From an uncultured Prevotellaceae bacterium (GTDB lineage Bacteria > Bacteroidota > Bacteroidia > Bacteroidales > Bacteroidaceae): a stretch of DNA of 64,000 nt. This document shows positions 50,756-59,167 of this stretch, in pieces; within the stretch, counting starts at the first letter, position 1; every line of letters begins with the position of its first letter. A model generated the notes under the pieces. The model did no database searches and was not told where the DNA came from. It worked only from the letters and a program-made list of their open reading frames with translations. The stretch is taken from positions 1 to 64,000 of the forward strand of contig ONFE01000006.1 in NCBI GenBank assembly GCA_900316985.1. The letters are read 5' to 3'. A program made the translations under genes and the position numbers.

Positions 50756-52540
50756 TTATTTCTTGATCACTTTGTCGGTGATGGTCTTACCGTTGCTGAG
50801 CGTCATCTTGCGAATGCAGATGCCGCTTTGGGGCGTATCGAGTTGACGGCCGTCAACGGAGAAATACTCTATCTTGCTTACGAGGGTGATTTGAGTTTTC
50901 TCAATACTAGAAGGGATAGCAGGGTAGTATTCATCGACGCTGCTTTCCGCATCGGCATTTTCTGCTTTCATGATGTCTTCCACAAGTGAGTTGGCATAAA
51001 CTTCAATGTTCGTGTACCATCCTTTAGTACAGAGTGTTTTTGTCTTTGCATCGCTGGCGTCATTGGGATTCAGCCCGTTGGCGGTCTCCCAAGTGTCGGG
51101 CATGCCGTCTTTGTCGGTGTCAAACCCTTCGGGGCGGCTGCCTGTACCGAAGTTTTCCTCGGTGTAGCCGTTCACGTCGCTGACGAGGTCAATACGGCCC
51201 CATGTAGGAGTGCAGGGAATAGTTTCTTCGTATTCATTACTCTCACCTTCATTGTGAATCAAGATATACGATGTGGCAGATCCTTTATAAGTACAAATTC
51301 CTTCTTGTGCTTCCTTCATGTAGCGCACATCGACATCGTCACGGTACAGGGAAGAACCTGCGTATGCCAGCACTTTCTCAAAGGCTTTCATGGAAGAATG
51401 AGTGGTCACTTCTCCTTTTGGTGCTTCTGTGTCAAGTTTGATGGGCAGACAGTCAACATTTCCTATATTTGTATATGTCAGTGTACTTCCATAGTAATGT
51501 TTGGGGTCATGAGTATAGTACTGACCGTTAAAATAAGGTATTCCTCCGTCATACTTCATTTTCTCCCATCCTGCATTATTATTGTCAATCATATTTCCTT
51601 CCAAGAAATAACGACTTGTCATATCCCAGAAAGTCTTGTCGCTACCAGCATTTCCAGATGTAGCAAGTGTAACAGTAGTGAGACGGTCTATGGAAGCTGC
51701 CCAACCGCTCTTGAAGTAGTTGGCCACCATGTTAATTTGTCCACCTCCAGGACCTCCATAACACCCATTTGTGTTATATACTACACAGTTTCGGAAGTCT
51801 ACGTTCTCTGCCTGTAAAGTGTTTTCCCATTTGTATTTGCTATACAATTTGTTATTTGTATAACCGCTCCAATTATAACGTGCACCATTGAAGCGAGGAG
51901 AACGGTTGGCAACATGACAGATGAGGTTGTGGTGGAATGATGCAAGTTTGCCTCCCCAGATACCACCATAGCCGTGAGGCCCCTTCTTATGTCCTGAATG
52001 TACAAGACTCTCACCGATAGTACACCATTGCAAGGTAAAGTTATTGTTATCGTAGAATGAGGCCACCTCGTCGATGCTCCATGAGAAAGAGCAGTGGTCG
52101 ATGATAATTCCTGTCTTTTGGCGTTGCCACATTGCATCTGCACCATCATTGACGTCTTTCTCTTGCCCGCGGCGGAAACGGATAAAACGGATGATATTAT
52201 TTGCGCCTGGTTGTGCTGTGCGATAACGTAGGGTAATACCAGGATAGGGGGCTGTCTGCCCTAAGATAGTGAGATTATCCTTGAATTTTATATCGGATCT
52301 CAAAGCGATGACGCCTGCTACATCAAATACTATTATACGGTTGCTTCCTCCTGTGACAGCGGTACGGAAAGAACCTGTTCCTGAATCATTCAGATTGGTG
52401 ACATGAACCACGGTGCCGCCGCGTCCGCCAGTCACGTAACGTCCGTGACCTTCGGCTCCGGGGAATGCGGGAACGTCGTCGGCAAAGGCCGTTACACACG
52501 AGAAGGCCGCGGCCAGGAATAATAAAGCTATCTTTTTCAT
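50756..52540 (-). CDS. Secreted pectate lyase (PL1 family), second copy
   Basis: About 594 aa from ATG 52540, which opens the signal peptide MKKIALLFLAAAFSCVTAFA; an upstream in-frame ATG at 52555 adds five residues. The mature start AFPGAEGHGRYVTGGRGG and NLNDSGTGSFRTA, then IIDHCSFSWSIDEVASFY and HVANRSPRFNGARYN, give the beta-helix lyase motifs including the catalytic Arg region. DTDKDGMPDTWETANG is a calcium-type motif. The C-terminus differs from the other secreted proteins: the tail GICIRKMTLSNGKTITDKV ends in VIKK. It is collinear with, but well diverged from, the 29049 lyase, so the two may prefer different pectin forms. It lies 46 bp after the GH28-GH105 gene and may be co-transcribed. 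Confidence 0.93.
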   Translation of the reverse strand: MKKIALLFLAAAFSCVTAFADDVPAFPGAEGHGRYVTGGRGGTVVHVTNLNDSGTGSFRTAVTGGSNRIIVFDVAGVIALRSDIKFKDNLTILGQTAPYPGITLRYRTAQPGANNIIRFIRFRRGQEKDVNDGADAMWQRQKTGIIIDHCSFSWSIDEVASFYDNNNFTLQWCTIGESLVHSGHKKGPHGYGGIWGGKLASFHHNLICHVANRSPRFNGARYNWSGYTNNKLYSKYKWENTLQAENVDFRNCVVYNTNGCYGGPGGGQINMVANYFKSGWAASIDRLTTVTLATSGNAGSDKTFWDMTSRYFLEGNMIDNNNAGWEKMKYDGGIPYFNGQYYTHDPKHYYGSTLTYTNIGNVDCLPIKLDTEAPKGEVTTHSSMKAFEKVLAYAGSSLYRDDVDVRYMKEAQEGICTYKGSATSYILIHNEGESNEYEETIPCTPTWGRIDLVSDVNGYTEENFGTGSRPEGFDTDKDGMPDTWETANGLNPNDASDAKTKTLCTKGWYTNIEVYANSLVEDIMKAENADAESSVDEYYPAIPSSIEKTQITLVSKIEYFSVDGRQLDTPQSGICIRKMTLSNGKTITDKVIKK

Positions 52541-52586
52541 ATTTATTCTAATCATTTGTTTAATTCGCTTAATTCATTATTGAAAT

Positions 52587-55175
52587 TTAATCGGTGGTAT
52601 AGCCGAGTTGTTCCATTTCGAGGGCAGCCCAGATGAAGGGACCAACGCCCTTGCCGTCGTTGTCGCGGATAGGTTCGCTCATGTAATAGTCGAAGCTACC
52701 GTCGCGGCGGAAGTTAGGCTTCTCCACGTATGGACCGGGGGCAGGGCCGAGGCCACTGACCTCGCAACAGCGGGTGAGCGAGATGGTCTTGTCGGGATTC
52801 ACGCGGATGAACTCGTTGATGATGCCGTTGAAGGCCTTGATACCAGCCTGACGGAAACTATCGTCGAGATAACCTTTGCGGGCTCCTTTCAGCAAGGTGT
52901 AGGCATACATGGCGGAGGCTGTGCTCTCCAGATAGTTGCGAGGGTCTTTCACGTCGAGCACGTCGTACCATACGCCGGTCTTCTCGTCCTGGTGTTTCAC
53001 CAGGGCGGTCATGGCACGCTTGAACACGTCGATGACTTCACCGCGGCGAGGATGGTCGGCAGGCAGGTTGTCGAGCACTTCCACCATAGCCATCACGTAC
53101 CAGCCCATGGCACGGGCCCAGGTGTGCTTCGACTGGCCGGTTTCCTTGTCAGCCCAGAAAGCGGTGTGGGTTTCGTCCCAGGCATGCTTCCAGAGTCCGG
53201 TCTTTGCGTCGAAGGTGCGCTTGTCGGTCTTCACAATCTGGTCGATGATGTCCTCGTAGGTCTTCTTTACCTTCTTCGGTTTCAGCAGCATGGGAGCAGC
53301 CTCGGTGTAGAAGGGAAGTCCCATGAAGATACCGTCGAGCCATACCTGGTTGGCATAGATGGCCTTGTGCCAGAACACGCCTTCCTTCGTGCGCGGCTGG
53401 TTCTGCAGCTGCTTGAAGAGTGTCTTGAGCAGTTTAAGATCCTTTTCCACGGGGTTAAGCTGATACATGGCCAGCAGCACCTTGCCGGGGCGCACGTTGT
53501 CGAGGTTGAAGTCTTCGTATTTGTAGCCAGCGCCTTGTCCGTTCTCGTCGATCATCTTGGCGGGATATTCCTTCAGCCAGTTGTAGATGGACTCGTCTTT
53601 GTAGGCCTTGTAGGTGTCGAGCATGGCGCCCATCTCAGTGCCGACGGTATAACTCCAGCGCGGCTTCTTGGCAAAGTCGAGATATGTCACGTCGGGCACG
53701 CGGGTCATTTCGGAATGCGTCATCCATTCAGAGTAGTGCTTATAGGGCTTCTCGGTGAGGATGAGGTTGCCGTTGATGATCAGGTTGTCGAAGTGCACAT
53801 CCTGTGCCTTGCCGGTGAGATAGTAAGGCTTGCCGTGAACACCCTCAAACTTACAGTTGTTCACGTAGATATTGTTGACGGTATAGGCTAGGGAGTCAGC
53901 TTCGTAGCCTACGATCATCACGCCATACTTTGACTTCTGGCAGGTGACGTTCTCCATCGTGACATTGCGCACGGTGGGGTAGAAGCCGCGGCAGCAAATC
54001 TCCTTGGGTTCGTAGTCGGTATTGATCTTGAGCACGGCCTCCTTGCATTGGCCCACGGTGATGTTGCGCATATTGATGTTCTCGATAACGCCGCCACGAC
54101 AAGAGTTGGTCTTGATGCGGAGCACGCGGTCCAGGTTGGGGGAGTCCATCTGGCAGTTCTCGGCAAACACATTCTGGCAACCGCCGGAAATCTCAGAGCC
54201 GATGACCACGCCGCCGTGACCGTCTTCCATCACACAGTTGCGGATGATGATGTTCTTCGAGGGGATACCGGCATAGCGGCCTGTAGCACCGGCACGTCCG
54301 TCGGCATTGCGTCCGCTCTTGATGGCAATACAGTCGTCGCCCGTATGGAAGGTGCAGCCTTCGATGAGCACATTCTCACAACTCTCGGGATCACACCCGT
54401 CACCGTTAGGTCCTTCGTTCCAGACCTTTACGTTGCGGACGATGATGTTTTTGGAGAGCAGGGGATGCATTACCCAGAACGGAGAGTTGACCATTGTAAC
54501 GCCTTCGATGAGGATACCGTCGCACTGGTTGAAGTTCACCAGCTGCGGGCGGAGTCCCTTGCCTGCACCGAAGATGCGCTTGTCCATGTCCACGCCGTCC
54601 TCGGCATATTTCAGCAGGTCGGCACGTCCGCCGGGATTCTGCTGCTTCTCGGGAACTTGTATGTCACGGCTTTTGGGTGTCTTGCCACTCATCAGCCACC
54701 AAGTCTCGTCAGAGCCGTTGCCGTCGATGGTACCTTCACCCGTCAGACCGATGTCGGTTTGCTTGTAGGCATAGATGAGCGGCTGATAGTTCCAGCAGTC
54801 GAGACCCTCCCAGCGGGTGGGCACATTGGGATAGAGCGAACGGTCGAAAGCGAAGACCAGGCGGGCATCCTTTTCGATGACAAGGTTCACGTGGCTCTTC
54901 ATGGTGATGGCACCGGTGTTCCACGTGCCGGCAGGAATGACGACCTTGCCGCCGCCTTTCTTCGAACAGGTCTCGATGGCCTTGTTGATGGCAGCCTGGT
55001 TCTTTTTGGCCGATGCTTTTGTTGAGGCACCATACTTGGTGATGTTGAACGTGCGGTCGGCGAATTGCGGACAGCGGATGCTTTGTTCGATTTGCTTGTA
55101 CTGTGTGTCCCAAGGTGATGCCAAGGCAACTACTGGGAACAGTAGGGCGATGAGGAGTGTCTTTAAGTAATTCAT
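52587..55175 (-). CDS. GH28 polygalacturonase - GH105 unsaturated galacturonidase fusion
   Basis: 862 aa, signal peptide MNYLKTLLIALLFPVVALA. GH28 beta-helix at residues 40-470 with the four hallmark motifs: PNGDGCD (256-262), TGDDC (278-282), GHG (319-321) and RIK (353-355). GH105 (alpha/alpha)6 domain from about residue 500: ANQVWLDGIFMGLPF (catalytic Asp about 614), HAWDETH (664-670), WARAMGWYVMAM (686-697) and a C-terminal GVGPFIWAALEMEQLG. The fusion would cut galacturonan and remove the unsaturated terminal uronic acid made by the lyases. A -7-like box CAAAGGTA (plus 55231-55238) lies 56 bp upstream. Confidence 0.94.
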   Translation of the reverse strand: MNYLKTLLIALLFPVVALASPWDTQYKQIEQSIRCPQFADRTFNITKYGASTKASAKKNQAAINKAIETCSKKGGGKVVIPAGTWNTGAITMKSHVNLVIEKDARLVFAFDRSLYPNVPTRWEGLDCWNYQPLIYAYKQTDIGLTGEGTIDGNGSDETWWLMSGKTPKSRDIQVPEKQQNPGGRADLLKYAEDGVDMDKRIFGAGKGLRPQLVNFNQCDGILIEGVTMVNSPFWVMHPLLSKNIIVRNVKVWNEGPNGDGCDPESCENVLIEGCTFHTGDDCIAIKSGRNADGRAGATGRYAGIPSKNIIIRNCVMEDGHGGVVIGSEISGGCQNVFAENCQMDSPNLDRVLRIKTNSCRGGVIENINMRNITVGQCKEAVLKINTDYEPKEICCRGFYPTVRNVTMENVTCQKSKYGVMIVGYEADSLAYTVNNIYVNNCKFEGVHGKPYYLTGKAQDVHFDNLIINGNLILTEKPYKHYSEWMTHSEMTRVPDVTYLDFAKKPRWSYTVGTEMGAMLDTYKAYKDESIYNWLKEYPAKMIDENGQGAGYKYEDFNLDNVRPGKVLLAMYQLNPVEKDLKLLKTLFKQLQNQPRTKEGVFWHKAIYANQVWLDGIFMGLPFYTEAAPMLLKPKKVKKTYEDIIDQIVKTDKRTFDAKTGLWKHAWDETHTAFWADKETGQSKHTWARAMGWYVMAMVEVLDNLPADHPRRGEVIDVFKRAMTALVKHQDEKTGVWYDVLDVKDPRNYLESTASAMYAYTLLKGARKGYLDDSFRQAGIKAFNGIINEFIRVNPDKTISLTRCCEVSGLGPAPGPYVEKPNFRRDGSFDYYMSEPIRDNDGKGVGPFIWAALEMEQLGYTTD

Positions 55176-55534
55176 ATTGTTTTTTAGTTTGTTTTATTCA
55201 GATTCTTAAGTAGATATTCCTAATCGGGTACAAAGGTACGAATAAAAATGGATACGCGAAGTGTTAAAAAACGAACTTTTTTGTTTAAATATTTGCATTT
55301 TTCATTTATTCACTCTATATTTGCGCCATCTTATTTATGATTTCGGTATTCACGAAATCGACCCGAGGTTGGTGCGTCCTGTGCCAACCTCTTTTGTTTC
55401 TAGGATTATTTTTTGTGTTAAAAATTTGGCGATATCATTAAGAATCCTTATCTTTGCACCCGAAATCATTTTAAAAACTTAAATAATTCTGCTTATCGAA
55501 ACATTGTTACTTCAATAACCAAAGTTTTGAAATA
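55176..55534. other. 359-bp divergent region (GH28-GH105 / ECF sigma)
   Basis: Contains a -7-like box for the minus-strand fusion gene (55231-55238), a T-rich central part with the inverted repeat GAGGTTGG/CCAACCTC (55363-55391), and the sigma-factor promoter at 55425-55456. No gene is seen. Confidence 0.55.
55425..55456 (+). promoter_or_regulatory. Promoter of the ECF sigma gene
   Basis: TTTG (55425-55428), 20 bp, TATCTTTG (55449-55456): vegetative consensus, about 79 bp before the ATG. Confidence 0.7.
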
Positions 55535-56131
55535 ATGGATCAACTGACTGTCATGACCGACGAAGAGTTGGCGATGGCTTACATTGAAGGTAACAATAGA
55601 GCGTTCGATTTGCTTTTGCAGCGTACCCAGTCGAAATTGTTCTCGTACATCCTGTTCGTGGTTCGTGACCACGATAAGGCTGAAGATGTGTTCCAAGAGA
55701 CATTCGTAAAGGTCATCACAAAACTCAATCAGCGTAAGTATACCACTTCGGGAAAGTTCTCGGCGTGGCTGATGCGTATTGCCCACAATGTCATTATGGA
55801 CAACTACCGGGAGCAGCGTGCCCAGAATATCGTGGAACCTACACAGGGCAATGACCTGTCGAACATCTCCTCGAAGGATTTGCTCGACACGAATGTGGAG
55901 AACCGCTACGTGAATGAACAGGTGCTCTCTGATGTGAAAAAGATGATGAATCAGTTGCCCGCCACCCAGCGTGAAGTGGTCTATATGAGATTCTATCAGG
56001 AGATGTCGTTCAAGGAGATTGCTGAAACAACGGGTGTGAGCATCAATACATCACTGGGACGTATGCGCTATGCTGTGTTGAACATGCGCCGCATGGCCAA
56101 ACAGCATCATATCCATTTGCAGTTGGATTAG
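55535..56131 (+). CDS. RNA polymerase ECF-type sigma factor
   Basis: A 198-aa sigma-70-family protein. Region 2 (FDLLLQRTQSKLFSYILFVV, DHDKAEDVFQETFVKVITKL, FSAWLMRIAHNVIMDNYREQ) binds the -10 element and core polymerase. Region 4 (LPATQREVVYMRFYQEMSFK then EIAETTGVSINTSLGRMRYA) is the -35-binding HTH. No anti-sigma (FecR-like or zinc-finger) gene lies next to it, so its control is not evident, and its own promoter is of the vegetative type. It converges on rpe with a single base between the stops. Confidence 0.93.
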   Translation: MDQLTVMTDEELAMAYIEGNNRAFDLLLQRTQSKLFSYILFVVRDHDKAEDVFQETFVKVITKLNQRKYTTSGKFSAWLMRIAHNVIMDNYREQRAQNIVEPTQGNDLSNISSKDLLDTNVENRYVNEQVLSDVKKMMNQLPATQREVVYMRFYQEMSFKEIAETTGVSINTSLGRMRYAVLNMRRMAKQHHIHLQLD

Positions 56132-56132
56132 T

Positions 56133-56783
56133 TTACAAAGCCTTCAGTTCGCGAATTGTCTTGTAAGGGTCTTGGCTCTTGAAGACATAACTACCGCTGA
56201 CCAATACGTCAACGCCGGCCTTTACCAGACGGGGAGCAGTTTCACCCTGTACGCCGCCATCCACTTCGATGAGGGCCTCAGAACCGCATTCCGTTATCAT
56301 CCTACGTAGACGCTGTACTTTTCCGATGGTTTCCTCGATGAACTTCTGACCGCCAAATCCCGGATTCACACTCATCAGCAACACCATATCCACATCCTCG
56401 ATGATGTCTTCAAGCATCCATACGGGGGTGCTGGGATTTAGTGTCACGCCGGCCTTCATACCGGCAGCGTGGATTTCCTGGATAGTACGGTGCAGATGGA
56501 CAGATGCTTCATAGTGCACATTCATCATCATGGCACCTAACTTGGCCGTCCGTTCAATATAACGCTCCGGCTTTTCAATCATGTAATGAACGTCGAGGGG
56601 TTTCTTGCAAACCTTTGCCACAGCTTCCAATACAGGGAAACCAAACGATATATTGGGAACAAACATACCGTCCATCACGTCCAGATGAAGCCAATCGGCC
56701 TCGCTTTGGTTTATCATTTCAATATCACTCCTGAGATCCAAGAAGTTGGCTGCCAGGAGTGACGGAGATACTAATGTGTTCAT
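56133..56783 (-). CDS. rpe: Ribulose-phosphate 3-epimerase
   Basis: A 216-aa TIM-barrel enzyme interconverting ribulose-5-phosphate and xylulose-5-phosphate in the pentose phosphate pathway. Motifs: SPSLLAANFLDL (residues 6-17), WLHLDVMDGMFVPN near residues 31-44 with metal-binding His and Asp, MSVNPGFGGQKF near 137-148 and IEVDGGV near 173-179. Length matches the family exactly. The gene ends against the sigma-factor stop without a separate terminator. A 41-aa small gene on the same strand lies 35 bp upstream. Confidence 0.97.
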   Translation of the reverse strand: MNTLVSPSLLAANFLDLRSDIEMINQSEADWLHLDVMDGMFVPNISFGFPVLEAVAKVCKKPLDVHYMIEKPERYIERTAKLGAMMMNVHYEASVHLHRTIQEIHAAGMKAGVTLNPSTPVWMLEDIIEDVDMVLLMSVNPGFGGQKFIEETIGKVQRLRRMITECGSEALIEVDGGVQGETAPRLVKAGVDVLVSGSYVFKSQDPYKTIRELKAL

Positions 56784-56818
56784 TTCAAATGCTTAGTTGA
56801 TGATGAAATTCTGCTTAA

Positions 56819-56944
56819 TCAGTTCAAGCAATACGACCGCATACCGTTTTCGGTCATGAAGGTGCGATAAGTGTAGGCAATTTGCCTGATAATGTTCAGG
56901 GTCTTTTCAGATGGCCTGAGTTCTTCAGATGTAAAATGCTGCAT
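56819..56944 (-). CDS. 41-aa conserved-looking small protein
   Basis: ATG 56944 to TGA 56819. The peptide begins MQHFTSEELRPSEKTLNIIR, continues QIAYTYR, and ends SYCLN. I recall similar 40-45-aa peptides with an E-LRPS and Y-CLN pattern in other Bacteroidales genomes, which suggests a real conserved small protein, but I know no function for it. It is predicted to be helical and soluble, with no signal or TM segment. It lies between rpe and the trp leader region, and its ATG is about 180 bp from the trp promoter on the opposite strand. Confidence 0.6.
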   Translation of the reverse strand: MQHFTSEELRPSEKTLNIIRQIAYTYRTFMTENGMRSYCLN

Positions 56945-57102
56945 AGGCGAAATAAATTAAGATGAATAAGAGAGTCACATTATAGTAACGTTCTCCTTTT
57001 ATATTTATTACACAAACGGAGAATATTTTTTTCGATAATTCAACGGATGGAATACACTGCGAAATTATAATGAAAGTTTTTTGTAAAAAAGTTGGCAAAA
57101 AG

Positions 57103-57133
57103 TTTGTTGGTTAAAAGAAAATGTGTAATTTTG
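57103..57133 (+). promoter_or_regulatory. trp operon promoter
   Basis: TTTG (57103-57106), 19 bp, TAATTTTG (57126-57133): an exact match to the Bacteroidota consensus, 28 bp before the leader-peptide ATG. Confidence 0.82.
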
Positions 57134-57161
57134 CAACCGAAATCAAGTAAAATATAGAAAA

Positions 57162-57218
57162 ATGAAGAAAGTATACAACGCATGGTGGTGGCGCTTCTCA
57201 AGATTTAACAAGTCGTGA
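57162..57218 (+). CDS. trpL: trp leader peptide with three consecutive Trp codons
   Basis: An 18-codon frame from ATG 57162 to TGA 57216-57218 encodes MKKVYNAWWWRFSRFNKS. Three adjacent TGG codons (57183-57191) are the hallmark of ribosome-mediated trp attenuation: with little charged tRNA-Trp the ribosome stalls and the downstream terminator is not formed. It is followed within 40 bp by a terminator hairpin and then trpD, and preceded by a consensus promoter. It is too short for routine gene callers. Confidence 0.88.
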   Translation: MKKVYNAWWWRFSRFNKS

Positions 57219-57253
57219 GCAACACAGCCGTGTGGATACTTTGAAGAGATACC

Positions 57254-57286
57254 AAAAGGCCTGCCGTTCTTACGACAGGCCTTTTT
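57254..57286 (+). terminator. trp attenuator terminator
   Basis: AAAAGGCCTG (57254-57263) and CAGGCCTTTT (57276-57285) with inner CGT/ACG and a TCTT loop, ending in TTTTT. It lies between trpL and trpD. A clear alternative (antiterminator) partner for the left arm was not identified by eye. Confidence 0.88.
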
Positions 57287-57334
57287 GAGTTTAGAAAGAG
57301 ATTCAATAACAACAAAACACATAAATATTTGAAT

Positions 57335-58345
57335 ATGGAAATGAAAGAGATTTTACACAGAATGCTCAATCACGAGGAACTGACTCGTCAGGAGACTCAT
57401 GACATTCTGGTGGGTATCACCAAAAGTGAGTTCCCTATGGAACAGGTGACAGCCTTGCTGACTGCTCTTCAGATGCGGGGAATTACCGTTGATGAGTTGC
57501 TCGGCCTTCGTGACGGTATTTTGGAGACAGGTGTTCCTGCAAAGTTGGATTGTGAACGCTATATTGATGTCGTAGGCACAGGTGGTGACCAGAAGAACAC
57601 CTTTAACATCTCTACCACTTCCTGTTTTGTAATTGCCGGTGCCGGCTATAAAGTGGCCAAGCATGGTAACTATGCGGCTACCAGTGTTAGTGGTGCTTCG
57701 AATGTGATTGCCAACCATGGCGTGAAGTTCACTGATGACATTGACCGCTTGAACCGCTGCATCAATGAGGTGGGTATCGTTTACTTGCACGCCCAGCTTT
57801 TTGCACGTGCCATGAAGTTTGTAGGCCCCATCCGTAAGGCTTTGCAGTTTCCTACCTGTTTCAATCTGCTTGGCCCCATCGTGAATCCTTCTCAGCCGCA
57901 ATGCCAGTTGCTGGGCGTGGCCAATCTGGACCAGATGCGTCTATATAATAATGTGTATCAGAAAATAGGCATTGATTATGGTATCGTGAACTCAATGGAT
58001 GGTTATGACGAGATTTCGCTGACAGGCGACTTCAAGGTGACAACCAATCAATATGAACGTATCTTCTCTCCGCAGGATCTTGGCTTCGGTATTGCCAAGC
58101 CCGAAGAACTGAAAGGTGGCGCAACTGAGTTGGAGGCTGTTGAAATCTTTGATGCCGTACTTGAAAACCGTGCGTTGAAGGCACAGAAGGAAATCGTTCT
58201 GGCCAATGCAGCCTTTGGTATTCAGGTTCTGGAAAAAGGTCAGAAGAGTATTGAGGAATGTGTTGAGATTGCCCGCGATTCTATAGATAGCGGTAAGGCA
58301 CTCGCAACCTTCAAGAAGTTCGTGGAGTTCAATAGTAATATCTAA
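57335..58345 (+). CDS. trpD: Anthranilate phosphoribosyltransferase
   Basis: About 336 aa. It transfers phosphoribose from PRPP to anthranilate, the second step of tryptophan synthesis. Motifs: VVGTGGDQKNTFNISTTSCF (PRPP-binding GTGGD region, residues about 77-96), AKHGNYAATSVSGASNV and FNLLGPIVNPSQPQCQLLGV. ATG 57335 is chosen over an in-frame TTG at 57329. It is the first structural gene of this trp operon and directly follows the attenuator, unlike operons where trpB or trpE comes first. Confidence 0.96.
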   Translation: MEMKEILHRMLNHEELTRQETHDILVGITKSEFPMEQVTALLTALQMRGITVDELLGLRDGILETGVPAKLDCERYIDVVGTGGDQKNTFNISTTSCFVIAGAGYKVAKHGNYAATSVSGASNVIANHGVKFTDDIDRLNRCINEVGIVYLHAQLFARAMKFVGPIRKALQFPTCFNLLGPIVNPSQPQCQLLGVANLDQMRLYNNVYQKIGIDYGIVNSMDGYDEISLTGDFKVTTNQYERIFSPQDLGFGIAKPEELKGGATELEAVEIFDAVLENRALKAQKEIVLANAAFGIQVLEKGQKSIEECVEIARDSIDSGKALATFKKFVEFNSNI

Positions 58346-58369
58346 AGTTGATAAGCCTGTTGATAAAAA

Positions 58370-59164
58370 ATGAAAGACATTCTGGAAGAAATAGTGGCCC
58401 ATAAGCGCATGGAGGTGGAGCAGTTCAAACGTTCCATTCCGCCCACAATGCTTTATGATGCCGTGGAGAAGATGGCGGATCAGCCCGTTGCCTCTATGCA
58501 CAAGTCGCTGATGGAGTCGGAGAGTGGCATCATCGCTGAGTTTAAGCGCAAATCCCCCTCAAAGGGTTGGATCAAAGAGCAAGGCAGGGCAGAGAAAATA
58601 CCTCTAAGCTATCAGCAGAATGGAGCTTCGGCCTTAAGTATACTTACCGACGAGAAATACTTCGGTGGTCGTGACACGTTTATCAAGACAGCCCGTGAGA
58701 GCGGGGTAACGCTTCCCGTTCTCTACAAAAACTTTGTCGTCGATGAATACCAGCTGTTTCAGGCACGTCTTTGTGGTGCTTCTGCCGTATTGCTTATTGC
58801 TGCAGATTTGAAACTGGATGAATGCCGCTCACTTCTCAAGATGGCCCACGAACTGAAATTGGAAGTGCTGTTGGAAATGCACGCCGAGTCGGAACTCGAC
58901 TATGCGGCTTTAGAACCGGATATGTGTGGTATCAACAATCGTAATCTGGGAACTTTCATTACAGACATTCAGAACTCTTACCACTTGGCAGAACTTTTGC
59001 CCAAAGATGCCTGCAAGGTGAGTGAGAGCGGCATCTCAGATCCCCAGACGGTCCGTGAACTCCGCAATGTTGGTTTCCGCGGTTTCCTGATTGGTGAGAC
59101 ATTTATGAAGGCCGAGAATCCGGGTGATGCTTTGCGATTGTTCATCGAAAAAATGAAACTATAA
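58370..59164 (+). CDS. trpC: Indole-3-glycerol-phosphate synthase
   Basis: A 264-aa TIM-barrel enzyme that decarboxylates and closes CdRP to indole-3-glycerol phosphate. IIAEFKRKSPSKGWI (residues about 48-62) holds the catalytic Lys and substrate loop. LSILTDEKYFGG, PVLYKNFVVDEYQ, GINNRNLGTF and VSESGISDP follow in order. It is monofunctional, as trpF is a separate gene starting 3 bp after its stop. The ATG at 58370 lies 24 bp after trpD. Confidence 0.96.
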   Translation: MKDILEEIVAHKRMEVEQFKRSIPPTMLYDAVEKMADQPVASMHKSLMESESGIIAEFKRKSPSKGWIKEQGRAEKIPLSYQQNGASALSILTDEKYFGGRDTFIKTARESGVTLPVLYKNFVVDEYQLFQARLCGASAVLLIAADLKLDECRSLLKMAHELKLEVLLEMHAESELDYAALEPDMCGINNRNLGTFITDIQNSYHLAELLPKDACKVSESGISDPQTVRELRNVGFRGFLIGETFMKAENPGDALRLFIEKMKL

Positions 59165-59167
59165 AAT

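Noticed and set aside
52608-53891. Long open frame on the plus strand opposite the GH28-GH105 gene
   Set aside because: It is antisense to a gene with full domain evidence, has no recognisable motif, and is explained by the codon composition of the opposite strand.
55176-55534. tRNA or other structured RNA gene in the sigma-factor upstream region
   Set aside because: A short inverted repeat (55363-55391) is present but no cloverleaf, T-loop GTTCRA or terminator pattern was found.
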